Shown here: positions 11,521-24,599 of the stretch, piece after piece
How positions within the stretch are numbered: position 1 is the first letter of the stretch
Layout of the letters: the number at the start of each line of letters is the position of its first letter
From: Typha latifolia
Taxonomy: Eukaryota; Streptophyta; Magnoliopsida; Poales; Typhaceae
Direction: 5' to 3'
Length of the DNA stretch: 64,000 bases
NCBI GenBank assembly: GCA_019914945.1
Contig: CM034102.1
Span: 13,629,501-13,693,500, forward strand
Program-made: the position numbers and the translations under genes
Notes under the pieces: model-generated
Told to the model about the DNA's origin: nothing
Database searches by the model: none
Seen by the model: only the letters and a program-made list of their open reading frames with translations

Positions 11521-14500
11521 CTATATCTCTATCTGATCTTTTCTCGCTACACCATTGAGAAAACTACCAAGCAGTCTCTGATCCATTATCATGTTTGGTA
11601 CCTGGGGAGAATATGTACCACAGATTAGTTTTTCATAAGTATGAGAAACATAAAAAAGAAAAGATGTAGAACAGGGTTTCCTACCTTGTCTCCAAAGAAA
11701 ATTTTCGAATTATTGGCAATTGCTTCGATAAATTTGAGTTCAAGAAATTCAGGTGTGAGTTTCAGTCTGTTAGCTTCTGCTTCCTTCATCACTCTAAATA
11801 GAGTGAAGACAATGTGAACAAAGTTGCAAATTATTTCCAGCAACTTAAAACTCCTATTACTCTATAAGGAACAGGAACATATCACCCACCTGTAATAGCT
11901 TGCATCTGCTTGGCTTTTCTCGCGTGACATGTACATTTCATTCTCAATCTCCTGCTGCCTCTTGGAGCTATCCTTTTCCATCAATTTTTGTTGCATAAGA
12001 ATCTTGCTGACCTGAGAATTTTTCTCTGCTTCTGATAAAGCTATCTTCTTCTGTGTTTCGGCCTCCTTCTCTGCCACTTTCTGTTTTTCTATCGCAATTA
12101 ATGCCTACAAGAAACATATAATAATACACACTAAGTCAGTCCATGCTTTTTCGTAGATAATTGTAAGTTGTGAATTATTTTTCAAAGAACTTCAGACCAT
12201 ACCAAAAAGTCATATACAGTGCAAATATGCAACTATTTTTTATTAAAATGCATGAATAAATAATAATACCTTCCAAGCATAGCATGGGAATAAAGTGGGG
12301 TTTGAATTTATTACTTTTAATAGCTGAATTACTCCTGATTATACCAAAGTTGCAAGATCTTCTCCAAACTTCAAACATTTCAACTTTGCTGATTATATCC
12401 AAAAGCTGAACTTGTGACTATGACCAAGGATTCATGAGTGGCTGAAATACAACAGCATTTTTTTCCTAATTCCTTCATAACATAGCATAACTGCAAGGGT
12501 ACTATCTGTAAGGTAAAGATCCCTAAAATATTATAAAGCGCCTGTTATCCAGTTATTAGGAGTTTTCAAGGTCGTCCTTATGGGAATAGTTTAACATCCT
12601 ACAAGCTAACTTATCATGTCCCCAACTTATGAGAGCCTACTAGGTAGGATGAATGAATGTTCCTCACTCCCATATGCAACTCCACATGCAACACATACAA
12701 GAACCAGTCATTGAGTTATGTTCATACTTCATCCCATCCATATGCTCCAACATAAAGGGTGCAATTTCTAACCACTTCTAGGATTCCTAATTTCTCCCCT
12801 ATGGTGTGTCTGAATGCACAAGTTTGAAAAAAAAATGTGGAGTCCAGGGAGTGAAACAGGCGCAGCTTTACCATCATTAAATGTCTAATTGATAGGTGTT
12901 TCTATGGCCCAAATCCATAACCAATTGGATCATAAGTAGCAAGCCTTGCAGTCACACTAAGTGATGCTCTCTTAATCCGTCCACTTGTCAACCAAAAACT
13001 GTTAAATATCTGACACACAAATTGTCATTCCTACAAATCATAATTGGATATCCAAGACCTGTTGTGACATGGTTGGAAGCCTGATGAGAATATACTATGA
13101 CAATTCTGACATCTTGGAACTGACTCAGAAGAGGAAGCAAAGGAAAAAAAAAACTAGCTAAACCTAAAATTTGAACTTTCAGATGCAAGTTCAGTGTCCA
13201 ACTAACAGGTGATTTTTGTTGTGCCTTAAATCTTGGATTGTGCAAGCAATCATCCCATCATAGCGTTACCATTTTAAAAATAAAAGGAACCCATCCACAA
13301 AAACTTCTCCCTGTAAAACAAAATAATTAGGAATATATGATTACTTTGGCAAAGCAAGTATAAGAGCATACTAGAAATAATAAATACAAGGTACCTTGGT
13401 GCGTTCCTCCTCCATAAGTTCAAAATTTCTTCTAATGCTAGATGGAATATTTGGCTTTGTAACACGAACGTTGATAATTTCAATTCCTGGGGCATAACGT
13501 GTGCAGTCTGTCTGAATAGCTTCTTTCATTGTCTCATCAATCTGAGATATTGCCATAACAGTTTAGACAACAACAAAATAACAAGAAATAATGCAGTGCT
13601 CTTAAAGTCTAGTATCCTTTTATCTGCTATTGAATAGGTATATAAAGAGTTAGTTTCAAAAGAAATTTCAGGTTTATCTCCTAACCTGATCAAACATGTC
13701 AATATAAACTTGCTGCAAAGAATGAGCGCTGCAGAATTGATTTATCTCATGATGAATCTTATCATATATCCATGTCTTGTCATAATGTATGCCATAATTG
13801 AGCAGAGTCTCATACACGTATTCTTTTCGAAGGCGATTCACAACCTGCAGTTCAAATAAAGTTACAGCAATCCCAGCATACACTCTTTTAGAGGCAATCA
13901 TAAACCCTAAGTCTAAGTAAATTTACAGCCAGAAAGGCAAGAAAATTTGTGCTATCACACAACACCCAATAACAAGGTCAAATTTTTAGAGTAATTGATG
14001 CCAAGAAATCAAGAACATGCACACTATCTTATTATGCAAAAAAGAAACTGCTTTGGTACCTCTATCTTATCAAAGCTGATCATCACGCCACCTTTTGTAC
14101 CACAAGGGATATCTCTTACCTGAAGAGAACAAAGAGGATTATAAGTCACAAGATAATAACTGCTGACTGCTGAGAAAAGAGAAGTTCTAACTTTGTTTCA
14201 TTGTTCTTGATCACAGGAAGAAAAGGAAACAATCCTAAAATACACTAGGTGTACAAGTAGTAGAGTACTACACAAAAAACTATAGCATCTGCTCTGCGCC
14301 TTCTCTTTTCTATCTTTTCAATAGGAAACATAAAATCCAGATTTTACTGAAGAATGAAGAAGATAGGCAAATAATATGAAGCAGTAGGTACTGTGTTGCT
14401 CAGCCATTTACCTCATCCTTCTGAAGCGTAACTTGTATGGGCTCAAACTGGGTTATCAAAGGCAATTTCAGATGAAAACCTGGCAGCAAGCAAACTTGAA

Positions 14501-16221
14501 GCAAACCATAGAGTTTGTGATAGCAGGAACTTTAGTAGTGTATAGACTACGTACCTGGATCTGTGATTGTTTTTAAAAGAGCACCACCTCTCCAGTAGAC
14601 ACCAACATGACCTTCGGGAACTTGATGTAAGATCTGGAAGCTGCCACTTGACATTGAACTTGAGGATGAAAACATTGTCTGCAAAATTTACAAAAGTAGT
14701 GAGAGTTAACATGATAGATCAGGATTGTGGTTATACACTTATAGGGTCTTATAGTACGGTCATTGACAACATAGTCTTAAACATAATAAAGAATAACAAT
14801 AAAATGTCTGTCATTAACTTGACATGAAAAAGGAAGTATAGAATTGTAGCACTGAAGATATCTAAACCAAGACAAAACACTCAGCTTTAGAATTCTATAT
14901 CTGGTTCTCTGAATCATTCCTGAGACAGTGATCTGGTTATTAGACAGATTACTTCTCTATAGTTACCTACAGCGGACATCAAATGAGTAGTGCACAAAAT
15001 CGAGCCAGTAGGTACAACACTTTTAACAAATCACTGATGGTGTGGGCATTTAAAGACAACATGAACTTTCGAAAGAAAGAAAGAATAATTAGAGTTCTAG
15101 CTCATCTGTCACATCATCATATACACCTTATTGCCCTGTAATGGGTAGCCAAGTGAGGGGCAACAAGAAGTTCATTACTGCTAAGAATTTCATACATGAG
15201 TTGACTCCAGTCAAGGTGATATACTAGAGTATATCTTTCCTGGTGTCCAACTCCAACCAAGGCATGACTTCAAAATAAAATTCTTTCATGGATATCTGCA
15301 ATTTTGAAGCCACTGGTTCTAATAGAGCTGAATGATAAGAGAGAGCACCATGTAAGACATAAATTAAACCATCAACTTTGTGAGAATAAATACACAAAGG
15401 ATCATTTCTATTGACCTCCTGTGATTATGTAAAGTGTAAAGTGTGAACCTATTTATAGATCAACCATTTTTCTTAAACTACATTTCATGAGTTGCAATCA
15501 AGTTTGGAACTATAGGCCAAGATAGCACCATAGTTGACATAATAACCATTCAATTTCTATAGAAAAAATAATACAGATATAAGGACCGCAGGGGAAAAAA
15601 AACTTGGATCGTGCCCCTAGAATGTAATTGATAACTAGGTTCACTTTCTTGTCAGGACTAAGATTTTAATACACGGGAAGGTGTTTAATATTAACGAGGC
15701 CACACTAACAATTTTTCCCCTAGGTAGATAGGAAATCCTAGTAGTCAATTACATTTTGTTGAATCTTCCGAGAGGGCCCAAGCATTATTGTTAGTACTTA
15801 ATTTTTTACGATAGATGTACACTGCATAACCACTAATTGAACAGCCACTATGATAAGTTGTGTGGATACTTATATCTACACAAAATTATTTGAACTCTTT
15901 AGAAGTTAAGTTTAACTAAAACGGATAATTAGCATAAATCGTCAAACTCCGTCCTCCTCAGATAAATTTCGAAATGCAATTATAATACCTCAACGAAGTG
16001 TAACACGATCGGAGCTCCAATTTGGGTATGACATGACATGAAGAATAAGAGTAACCCTACCAGCTTACCAGAACGAAAAAGAGAGAGATCACAATCATCA
16101 CTATGATGGCAACGAGATCGCCTCCAGTCGATGGATGCGGCGGGGCTTGTTGCCTCCGCTGCGGCGGCGACGACAACGAGGACGACGGCGAAGGCGATGG
16201 TGCCGGCGTTGGCTGTTCCAT
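11521..16221 (-). CDS. Erlin-like SPFH/band-7 protein of the endoplasmic reticulum
   Basis: Nine exons, in transcription order: 16221-16069, 14678-14555, 14479-14412, 14119-14060, 13844-13686, 13541-13395, 12104-11890, 11793-11685 and 11601-11521. They give 371 aa with every phase closing. A Pro/Ser-rich N-terminus precedes one hydrophobic helix (about residues 36-51, [16 protein letters not shown]). The SPFH domain then runs from [18 protein letters not shown] through [37 protein letters not shown] and [17 protein letters not shown]. An Ala/Glu/Lys-rich coiled coil ([18 protein letters not shown]) follows, and the end is [20 protein letters not shown]. Animal erlins form ER-membrane rings that bind cholesterol-rich regions and recruit ERAD ligases; a similar scaffold role here is inferred. 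Prohibitins and flotillins share SPFH domains, but the [18 protein letters not shown] and KIFFGDKVP segments are erlin features. Confidence 0.92.
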
Positions 16222-16422
16222 GGCGATGAGCACAAGGCCAAGGAAGATAACACCTGATCGGAAGATTGAGGACCGAAGATTCCTCTAACCCTAATATTTA
16301 AATGATTTATTTATTTATTAGTCAGTGGAGTCTTCTTACTCTATTTTTTTAGAGTAAATCATACATAAGACCCTACCATTTGACAATATTACAAATAAAG
16401 CCCTTTCTTTTTGTTATTTACT

Positions 16423-16431
16423 TATTTATAA
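16423..16431. repeat. Left 9-bp target-site duplication
   Basis: TATTTATAA, identical to 17271-17279. Confidence 0.85.
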
Positions 16432-17270
16432 GGGAATTTACAGATCATACCTTATATTTTATATTTTGTGATTCTTAAGAATTTTGCAACCCAACCCTTA
16501 TTTTCTCTATAATTTTTATTTCACAACTTAGGTTAACTTAACTTAACTATATCTATTAAAAAAAAATTCTATTATAATACACTGAGTAATCTATAAAATA
16601 TCTAAATTACTCTCATCTCATTCATCCATTCTTTCTCTCCTATCTTTCCATCACCTTTTAGATTACCACTATTTCATAACCAAGCCGAATATTTTGATCC
16701 CCATATCAGAGCAGGTCGAGATGCTCAACTAGCTCCATCTTTTTCGGCAAACTCCGATCAAAGCAAGGATAGCCAATGTCGAGGGTTATGACCACAAGAT
16801 TTGAATGCTGGAAGTGTGCATAGTACGAATCTTCTATCTCACCCGTAAGCTCGCGCACAAGTTTAACGGGGAGACAATTTGTTGACTCCGGAAAAAGGTG
16901 GGGTTGGTGATGGCAAGACATCAAGTAGAGGAAGAAAAAGAATAGAAAGAGGAAGGCGAGGGGCACGACTAGGGGATAAGAAAGAAGAAGAAGAAAAGGA
17001 GTAGGGAGAGGGAGGAGACGAGGGAAGGTGGTGACGAGCAAGAGAAGATGGTTGAGGGAAAAAGAGTACGGGCTAATGTGAGTATTTTAGTAATTTGATA
17101 AGTAAAGTTACATAAATCATATAACAAGGCTAATCTTAATTAATTAAAATAATATTAGGGTGCTAAATAAAAGTTATATAAAAAAAGAAGGGATCTGAGT
17201 TATAAAATCATCAAAAATACGTGTAAATCATAAAATAGGTAAAATATAGTGTTTAATTTGTGAAATTTCC
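16432..17270. mobile_element. Non-autonomous Mutator-like (MULE) element
   Basis: The 839-bp segment is flanked by an exact 9-bp direct repeat, TATTTATAA, at 16423-16431 and 17271-17279. A 9-bp target duplication is the Mutator hallmark. Its ends are imperfect long inverted repeats: the left reads GGGAATTTACAG, and the reverse complement of the right reads GGAAATTTCACA. Loose similarity continues for about 80 bp through ATATTTTA/TTTTGTGATT-type words. The interior contains an unrelated pyrimidine-rich, more GC-rich stretch (about 16700-17040) with a 111-codon minus-strand ORF of no recognised family. No transposase remnant is visible. Confidence 0.75.
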
Positions 17271-17279
17271 TATTTATAA
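17271..17279. repeat. Right 9-bp target-site duplication
   Basis: TATTTATAA, identical to 16423-16431. Confidence 0.85.
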
Positions 17280-18160
17280 ATAGGTCCCTCTATTTGCTTA
17301 AAAAATATCCAAACTTTATATGATATAATTTACTAAATAAAAGAATCCAACATTCTAGTGTTTTGGAACAATGAAATGCTAAATTTGTTGCAGGACTTTA
17401 AACATAGATTTCATGGCCTAATAAAATGTGAAATATTAATGCATGAGGTCTCATTTCTCCTTTCTTGAGTGATAACCTTCTTAACTCTCTCGTCACCGCA
17501 AATTTGGTATTGGCAAGACTTATAAAAATCGAATAATTCTCATTAGATATGCGCTGACGTATTGATGGAAGATTACGTTTAACAAGAAGAGTTATATAAT
17601 TTGAGCAGATATAATTGCTCATAATTGATGCATTGGTGCATATCTAAGTAAGAATGGAAAGGAAAATGTCTTGAATCATTTTGATCGAATCTTTGACCAA
17701 CAAAACAAAAGAAAGAGGAAAGAAAATAGAAATTTTATTTTTTATAAAAGGTAAAAAAAATAGAAGATTAAATATAGAATAAATTATGTTTTATAATTTT
17801 GTCATTTAGTGTAATTTTAAATTACTTTTATATATTTTAAACTTTAGCGCTTAACCTCGTTAACACCAAGTAGACTTGTAATCGAACTAAGTTTGATTGA
17901 GCCTAATTTTGATAAAGCTTGAATAAAAAATAATTCCAAGCTTAGATTTGTGATTAAGCTTGAATTGAAATTATTTTAATTTGAGCTAATTTCAAGCTCG
18001 AGATCAATAAGTAATTTTAAGTCTTAAATAATTCAAGCTAAATTTTGAGCATGATCAAGCTTGAATTAAATTAATCTTAATTTAAACTTAAATCAATATT
18101 AAAATAAGGCCTAATTCTAAAATATAAACTAATGGAAATATAGTATAAAAAGTAATACTC

Positions 18161-18203
18161 ATATTATATTATATTATATTATATTATATTATATTATATT
18201 ATT
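18161..18203 (+). repeat. Pentanucleotide microsatellite (ATATT)n
   Basis: About eight near-perfect ATATT units in tandem. Confidence 0.95.
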
Positions 18204-19457
18204 TCGAGACTTATCCAACTTATTTGATCGAGCTAGCTAATGGCTTTAATTTTTTTAGAGCATATTAGAAGATCAAGTTCGAATCAGCTCATTCTTTAGC
18301 CTAAGTTTGATCGAAACCTTACCGAGCCGAGTCCTAACTCTAAGTTATAATAAGTAATCACCTGTTCATGGGAGATATAAAAAACTTCATTATTCTCACT
18401 AAATTATAATTAAAATTTAAGAAGATATGGATAGTTTTTTTTTATATTGTTAAATATGAATGAAAATATACTCGTTATGATTTGATCCAAAATTATAAAA
18501 TGCTTGAAATATAAAAATATAAATTAAAATTAGGCGAAACCACACGAGATATGCCTGCAATTGCATTCACATACTATTTCTCCTTCTGCTTGTGGTTCTT
18601 GTCACCCACCTTTTTCTTTTCTTTCCTTGTTTTAAAGACCCACCTTTTTCTTTCCTTGCAGAATTCATTGACTCTCTTCTCAAACTTAACAATATTTTCT
18701 TCATGGTTAAACTAGGTGAGATAACATTCCTACTCTTGTCATTCAAGTTATATATGGTAGGGCCAATGGCCATATATATAATGGTTCTTAATTTTCTCAT
18801 GTGAATTGAACCCAAAACAGCTATGGTAACTAAGCCATGGCAGAGAAAGAGCCCAAATGCCATTTGCACATTAATAAAAAAAAAAAAAGTAACCACTGAA
18901 TAAGGAGTCTTATCTTGAGGGTAAGACTATGATGAATTTTCTTTTCCTTCTACTTGTGCCCATACTCTATTTATATATTATATATGAGTATATTTATTAT
19001 TCTTGTTGGTATGTGGCTATTGAAGGCTAACCTACTTGGAATACAATTGGTATGGGGCTTCACGAAGAAGAAGAAGAGCAGCCCAAGAAACCATGCCAAC
19101 TAGTGAAGGGTTCTTTAGTGCAAAATATAAGGAGGGAGGGTGGTAACCCATATGGATTTCAATTAATAAATTCCTTCCTCCCTAGATTTACAACAAAAGA
19201 TGAGCAAAAAAAAAATGAAAGAAAAAGAGACAAGGACAAGGTTCCATCAAGAAAGAGACAGCCACCCTACCAATCTTACACCACCCATCACCCACCAAAA
19301 GGAATCAAAATCCCCTTCCTTTTTGCCCACTAAACAACAAACCCTAGTTGGAAGAATGTAGATCTCCAGGTGGATGGACCCCCACTGTGTGATCACATGC
19401 CCAGTAGTTGCGGTAGTAGCAGTAGTAGCAGCCAGCAAAATGATTTCTAGCTTCTCC

Positions 19458-20350
19458 TCAAATCTTCAACAAGACAAGCACTGAGAGGAAGATGGCAATG
19501 CACAAAGAGACCAAACTAGCCCCTGGAAGCAAGCCTGCATCACTGCCATCAAAGCTGCTTGTGCCACTGGGCCCTAGTCCTCCCAGGATGCCTCCAGTCC
19601 CTGTAGTCCCAGTTGGGGTGAAGGTGGTGGGTGTTGTGGTTGTGGTTGTGGTTGTGGTTGGAGTAGTACTACTTGTTGTGGTTGGAGTGTTTGTTGATGT
19701 CCCTGCAGCACTGAACCAAGAAAACAAAATTCAAAATCTCAAGGTCATCATCTCCCATTAACTAAGAAAAAGAAGGGCAAAAAAAAAAAAAAATGGAATT
19801 CATCAGATAATGCCAGTATAATGACCTGGTAGTTGCTGGATATGTGCATCCAGTTACACCTGCAAAGAAAGGAAGGAAAAGAGTTAGTCCATTACAATTG
19901 ATGGAGAGATTAATTCTTTGAGGAGAAGAGAAGAGAAGAGAAGAGAGGGTTAATTACTTGGGTCTGTAGAGGAGAGTGTGGCTGTGCCTGCAAAGTCACA
20001 GGTTCCAAGGGCTTGGCCTTTCCTCTGGTAGTAACTATTGGCTGCGTAAGAGCAATGGGCAACCACAGTGTTAGGATTAAAGCAAGCCCCATTCTGTAGA
20101 ATGGGAGTGCAGTCAGCACCAGCTCCACAGGCATAGTCCAGTGTCTTCTGGAGAGCAGCAGTACTCTGATCAGGCCTACATACACACCAAGCACCATCTT
20201 CTCCCACAAAAGAAGATCTTAGTCAGTTCATCTGGAAAACTAGAAGAAGAAGAAGAAGAAGAAGATCGATGATGATGATAAATAGGACTATAGCTTACCT
20301 GAACCACCAACGGTGGCAAGCATTAGGACAAGGAGGACGAAAGCATCCAT
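19458..20350 (-). CDS. X8-domain GPI-anchored protein (PDCB-like, callose-binding)
   Basis: Four exons, in transcription order: 20350-20299, 20200-19958, 19859-19826 and 19710-19458. They give 193 aa with phases closing. An N-terminal signal peptide (MDAFVLLVLMLATVGGS) leads into one X8/CBM43 module starting DGAWCVCRPDQS. The module has the conserved cysteines (WCVC, YACGAGADC, GACFNPNT, VAHCSYAANSYYQ, GTCDFAGTA). A Thr/Pro/Gly-rich spacer with long Thr runs follows, then a C-terminal hydrophobic tail (SLVSLCIAIFLSVLVLLKI) preceded by small residues, typical of a GPI attachment signal. Such proteins sit on the outer plasma membrane; PDCB members bind callose at plasmodesmata. Binding of beta-1,3-glucan is inferred from the domain, and plasmodesmatal location is not proven. 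There is no glycosidase domain. Confidence 0.9.
20242..20279 (+). repeat. (GAA)n/(GAT)n microsatellite in intron 1 of the X8 gene
   Basis: About seven AGA/GAA triplets followed shortly by GATGATGAT. Confidence 0.85.
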
Positions 20351-21559
20351 GAGTCTTAAAGAAGAGAAAGAGATGGGTCTAAGGTTGTGTTTGAGAACTC
20401 TTTGGACTCCAAATTGTGGAAGGGGGGAGATAGGGAAGGAGGGGTGTCTATATCTAATGGTCTCACTCCTTTTTACCCACTATAATTTACCAATATATTC
20501 CCTTCCAGTCTGAGACCTTGAAAGGTGGGCTTATGCCATCTTTTGCTTTTCATTGAGCCCTTTGTACAAACGGTCGTAAACCCATCCATATGTGCAGTTT
20601 GGAAGGACTTGAGGTTAACTGAAACCCTCACCCATGTAGGTTTAGTTTTGAAATTTATTCACAAAATAGGTTTTAGTTTCTAATAACTTATTTTGGAAGA
20701 GTAAGTAGTTCTCCATCTCGTATAAAGCACCACTCTTGCTTATCACCGTCTTATTATGAACACACGGACCAAAGAACGACGATTCGCTGATTAAAAAAAA
20801 AGTAAGTTGCTGATAGTGATAGCGTTTTTTAAGGTGTTCCATAGCCCCCTATATATATTCTCTCAATTAGTTTGATACGTGAATTTAGAAAACAAACCTA
20901 ATCTACAAACAAGGTTTAAAATTCGAGAATACTATCTGAGAATAAACCACTGACGAAGAAAAAGAATTACACATTGATTTCTAAAAACCAAATTTTCTTA
21001 TTTGTTGTAGGGCAAAAGGAAAAGGGGAAAAAAAAATCCTACCTGTATCTGTATGGTTTCAATGGTTGGTGGATCTGGGACCCAAATGGCCACCACTGTT
21101 GTCTTCTTTTTTGTGTTAATTTTTGCTCATTGATTTGCTGTCAAGCCAAGAAGTGCAGTGCTGGTAGTCGGCACCTATCCTGATGTGGTCGGGCATCAGC
21201 ATTTGGCCTTTTGGAGCTGGTCCTAATTGTCATTGGCATGCAAATTCTTGGTACAATTATTTGCATGACCCCATGGCCCATGCATCCTCCTTTCCCCCCA
21301 CCTTTTAGATGCTTCCATACTTTTGATTGGTTAATCGCCAGGAATAAATTCCCTTGTTTGTGTTGCTTGCTCCCCCACTTGAGATTTTTATTAACCCATT
21401 CACTAATCACTCGCTTCTTTCATAAGCCTTATTATTTCAATAGAGTTTAACTTCATGAAGAAATACTGTCATATGGAGGGGTTTTATGCGTAACATAGCG
21501 CAGTATGCACATCATGCATGCATTATTACATAGTAGTGCATGTAGTATCCCTGGAGTAA
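20351..21559. other. Intergenic: X8-gene promoter side and P450 3' UTR side
   Basis: A possible minus-strand TATA-like GATATAGA lies near 20447-20456, about 100 bp upstream of the X8 ATG. The rest, 20550-21500, is non-coding by eye, with no repeat or RNA recognised. Confidence 0.4.
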
Positions 21560-23466
21560 TTAAGAGTTGGGTACATAGACATGAGGGGCAAGCCTAGGTT
21601 TTGGGTTGACAACAAGAGGGACAGCCCTTTGGAGGGTAAGCCCATAGGCCTCCTCCATGCTTAGCTGATGTGGGCCTTGGCCCATGGGCAAGGCCCAATC
21701 AAAAGCCTGCACAAGCGTCGCGGTCATCAGTTGGACCATGCGAATGCCCAGGCTCATCCCAGCGCAGACCCTCCGGCCAGCGCCAAAGGGTATGAGCTCA
21801 AAGTCATTTCCCCGAACGTCGATGCCGTCGTTCTTGCCACCCGACAAGAATCGTTCCGGTAGGAATTGGAGTGGGTCGGCCCATGATTTTGCGTTGCGAG
21901 CTATGGCCCATATGTTAACGAGGAGGATGGCGCCCTTAGGGATATGGTAGCCGTCGATCTCACATTGGTCGGCGGCGATGCGGGGAAGAGAGAGAGGGGT
22001 GGAGGGGTGGAGCCTGAAGGTTTCCTTGACGATTGCATGTAAGAAAGGAAGGTGTGGGAGGTCTGCTTCTGAGACAAGACGGGCCCGACCCACCACAGAG
22101 TCCAACTCTTCTTGGGCCTTCATAAGAATTTTCGGGTGGCGGATCAGCTCGGATAAGGCCCATTCCGCCGTGCTTGATGACGTGTCAGTTCCAGCAACGA
22201 ACATATCCTGATGAGATTAATTATAATCGTTGGATCAGTCGATTTAAATATTTCCAGCAACGAACGCATCCTATTTTTTAACTCAAGATATTTTTTTGCA
22301 CATATTTACTGAAATATATGACTCAGATTTATAAATAGTAAAAATATAGGATATAAATTATAATTTCGTTAAAAAGCAAGGTGTTATATGAAAAAATATT
22401 GTACGTTAGTATATTATAGGTAATTAAAATTACCACGAGGATGGCCTTCATCTCGTCGTCGGTAAGCTGACCGCCCTCCATGCCGTCTTCGTCGTCCTTG
22501 AGCCGCAGGAGGACCGAGAGGAAGTCCTTATCCTGTTCCTCCGTCCGCGCTCCTCCGACGTGGTCCTCGACGACTCGGTCGATGAAGAGGTCGAGCCGGC
22601 GCGCGAGCCGCTTCATCCTCTTGACCACCCCACCCACGTCGGCCCACCCCAGCCACGGGACGAAGTCGCCGACCACAAACTCCCCGGCCAGCTTCGTCAG
22701 CTCCACCGCCATGTCCTTGAACTCCCGAACCTCTTCCTCCTCCGCCGCCGTCGACGCCGTGAACAGCCGCCGCCCCAGCATCACGCGCGACAGCGTGTTC
22801 GCCGTGCACGCACTCAGCAACGGGCCCAGCTGTCAATAAAAAAATTTTAAAAAGAAAAGAGAAGGAAAACATCTTCTCCTCTCTTTTTGGAGGTTTTCTT
22901 TGTATAGATAAATAAGAGAAATAAGAGTCAACGTCGATCACCTCGACCATCCCCTCCAGCTTAGACGTCCCCAGTATCCCCGCCGCCATGCGCGCCACCT
23001 CCCCCTCCCGGACGAGGCGGAAGGCCTCGAGAGCCTTGACAGAGAAGAGGTGGAGGTTGGACACCTTCCGCAGGGCTCGCCACCGCGGGCCGTACTGGGC
23101 CCACGCGATGTCGTGGGCATTGTACGCCATGTGGCGCGCGCCGGAATTCATGGGCCGGCTACTGAAGTTGGCATCGTGGGTTTTCAGGAACGCCGCGGCC
23201 ACGGAGGCGGAGGAGGCGACGACGACGTCGGCCCTGCTGAGGCGGAGGTGGAGGAGGGGGCCATAGGACTCCGACATGGCGCAGAGGGATTGGTGGGGCT
23301 TGGGGCCCAGGTGGGGAAGGTTGCCCAAGATGGGCCAGCCAGGTGGACCCGGTGGGAGCGCAAGCTGCACCTTATTCTTATTCTTATTCTTGGGGAAGAA
23401 GAATAAGTAGAGGAGGAGGGTGGATAAGAGCAAGGATAGTGGGAGGAGGAGATAGAGAGGAGCCAT
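21560..23466 (-). CDS. CYP75B: Cytochrome P450, CYP75B-type flavonoid 3'-hydroxylase
   Basis: Three exons, in transcription order: 23466-22942, 22829-22434 and 22207-21560 (522 aa, all joins in phase 0). An N-terminal membrane anchor ([19 protein letters not shown]) precedes the Pro hinge [18 protein letters not shown]. The I-helix oxygen-activation motif AGTDTSS is at about 312-318, the ExxR motif ETFR at 369-372 and the haem loop [10 protein letters not shown] at 448-457 with the axial Cys at 455. [32 protein letters not shown] and [14 protein letters not shown] are characteristic of CYP75. The enzyme hydroxylates the 3' position of the flavonoid B ring at the ER, using O2 and NADPH-P450 reductase. 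The RHP after the I helix favours 3'- over 3',5'-hydroxylase, but specificity cannot be proven from sequence. Exon 1 is very GC-rich and its introns are short and AT-rich. Confidence 0.88.
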
Positions 23467-23525
23467 GGATGCAACTTTTGATCTTTAGTGTCGGTTGGCC
23501 TTCGATCTTGTGAGATACTTGGGTT

Positions 23526-23533
23526 TATTTATA
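23526..23533 (-). promoter_or_regulatory. TATA box of the P450 gene
   Basis: On the minus strand TATAAATA lies 60 bp upstream of the ATG at 23466. It is a near-consensus TATA element at a spacing that leaves a leader of about 30 nt. Confidence 0.65.
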
Positions 23534-23730
23534 TGCTTGCAGGATAGGAGGAGCTCACCTTATCGTTAGTTTGGGCTTTGAAGTTTGACTGGTAGATAAA
23601 TAATACTCTTGATCTTGATGCCACTCTTCCCATTGTTAACATGTGGATAAGTTTTGTATGTAAACAACTAAACTTCCAACCAAATATTGTATATCATTTT
23701 TCTTAACTTCTTCTTTATAATACAATATAA

Positions 23731-23765
<35 letters not shown>
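23731..23765 (+). repeat. Compound microsatellite (GT)n(AT)n
   Basis: About nine TG/GT units run directly into about eight TA units. Confidence 0.95.
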
Positions 23766-24599
23766 TGGTAAAATTCTTAATCGAGCCCTTGTCGTAGACT
23801 GCATCTGTGCATCATAAACAGAAAAACACAGTAAGATTAAGACCATCACTTTTGTTTCATGTGCTCACTACTAGTGTTTAATTCGTGAAAGCAAAGAAGA
23901 TTGTACATATATGTATATGCTCTCCTAGCCTATTAAGATGTTTCTTAGCAACCATTCTTCCTAACTACCAATCTTGAATCTCCAGGGAATGGTAACGAGA
24001 TCTTTTGCTATCTTTCTTTACCATCTGAAACGATCAAAGGTCCCAGTAAGCGTGACTCCTGCGTAAGTAGGGTTGCAGAAGAAAAGGTATTTTTAATCTC
24101 ATCTACATTTTTAAAGAAGTTGTTTTCATATTTGAAATCATGACCTTCTCAACGGCATTTAAGATTCAACCAAGTAATTCATATCGTAAATTTATCAATT
24201 AAATAAATTATTGCATTGCTACGACGTAGCCCATCCTTTTATTCCTTATAAATATTCCTGATGAATAGAATGTCTTATGTGGTTGAGAAAAAGAAAAACT
24301 CAATATGAAAAGATGGTGTGTTTAATATAAAAAAGAATTGCGATACATAAAGAGATGATAATTATTAATGAAATCAAATATCTAATAAAAAATCTGCTGC
24401 TAAGACATCCTATTTAATTATCTGGCTCATTTATAAGACATTGATACAAAAGACTCAAAGCATTTACTTTTGCATGCACATGTAGCAATCAAAGGAGTAA
24501 TTATTAATATCTCTACATTGACGTAGAATCAATATTTTGTATATATATATATACATGCATGCAAGTAGAACTCTTCTCATTTTTTTAAACGTCCTTTCT

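Larger units (their letters stand above)
16222..19457. other. AT-rich intergenic region with nested DNA elements
   Basis: The region holds the Mutator-like element described separately (16432-17270) and a possible older host element around it. Low-complexity sequence with recurring AAGCTTGAATT and GAGCTCGA-like words lies at about 17870-18330, and a pentanucleotide microsatellite at 18161-18203. The stretch 18540-19450 shows no gene I can recognise; its last part is the probable 3' UTR of the X8 gene on the minus strand. Confidence 0.5.

Noticed and set aside
16103..16288. Gly/Asp-rich forward ORF
   Set aside because: It is the antisense of the GC-rich first exon of the erlin-like gene.
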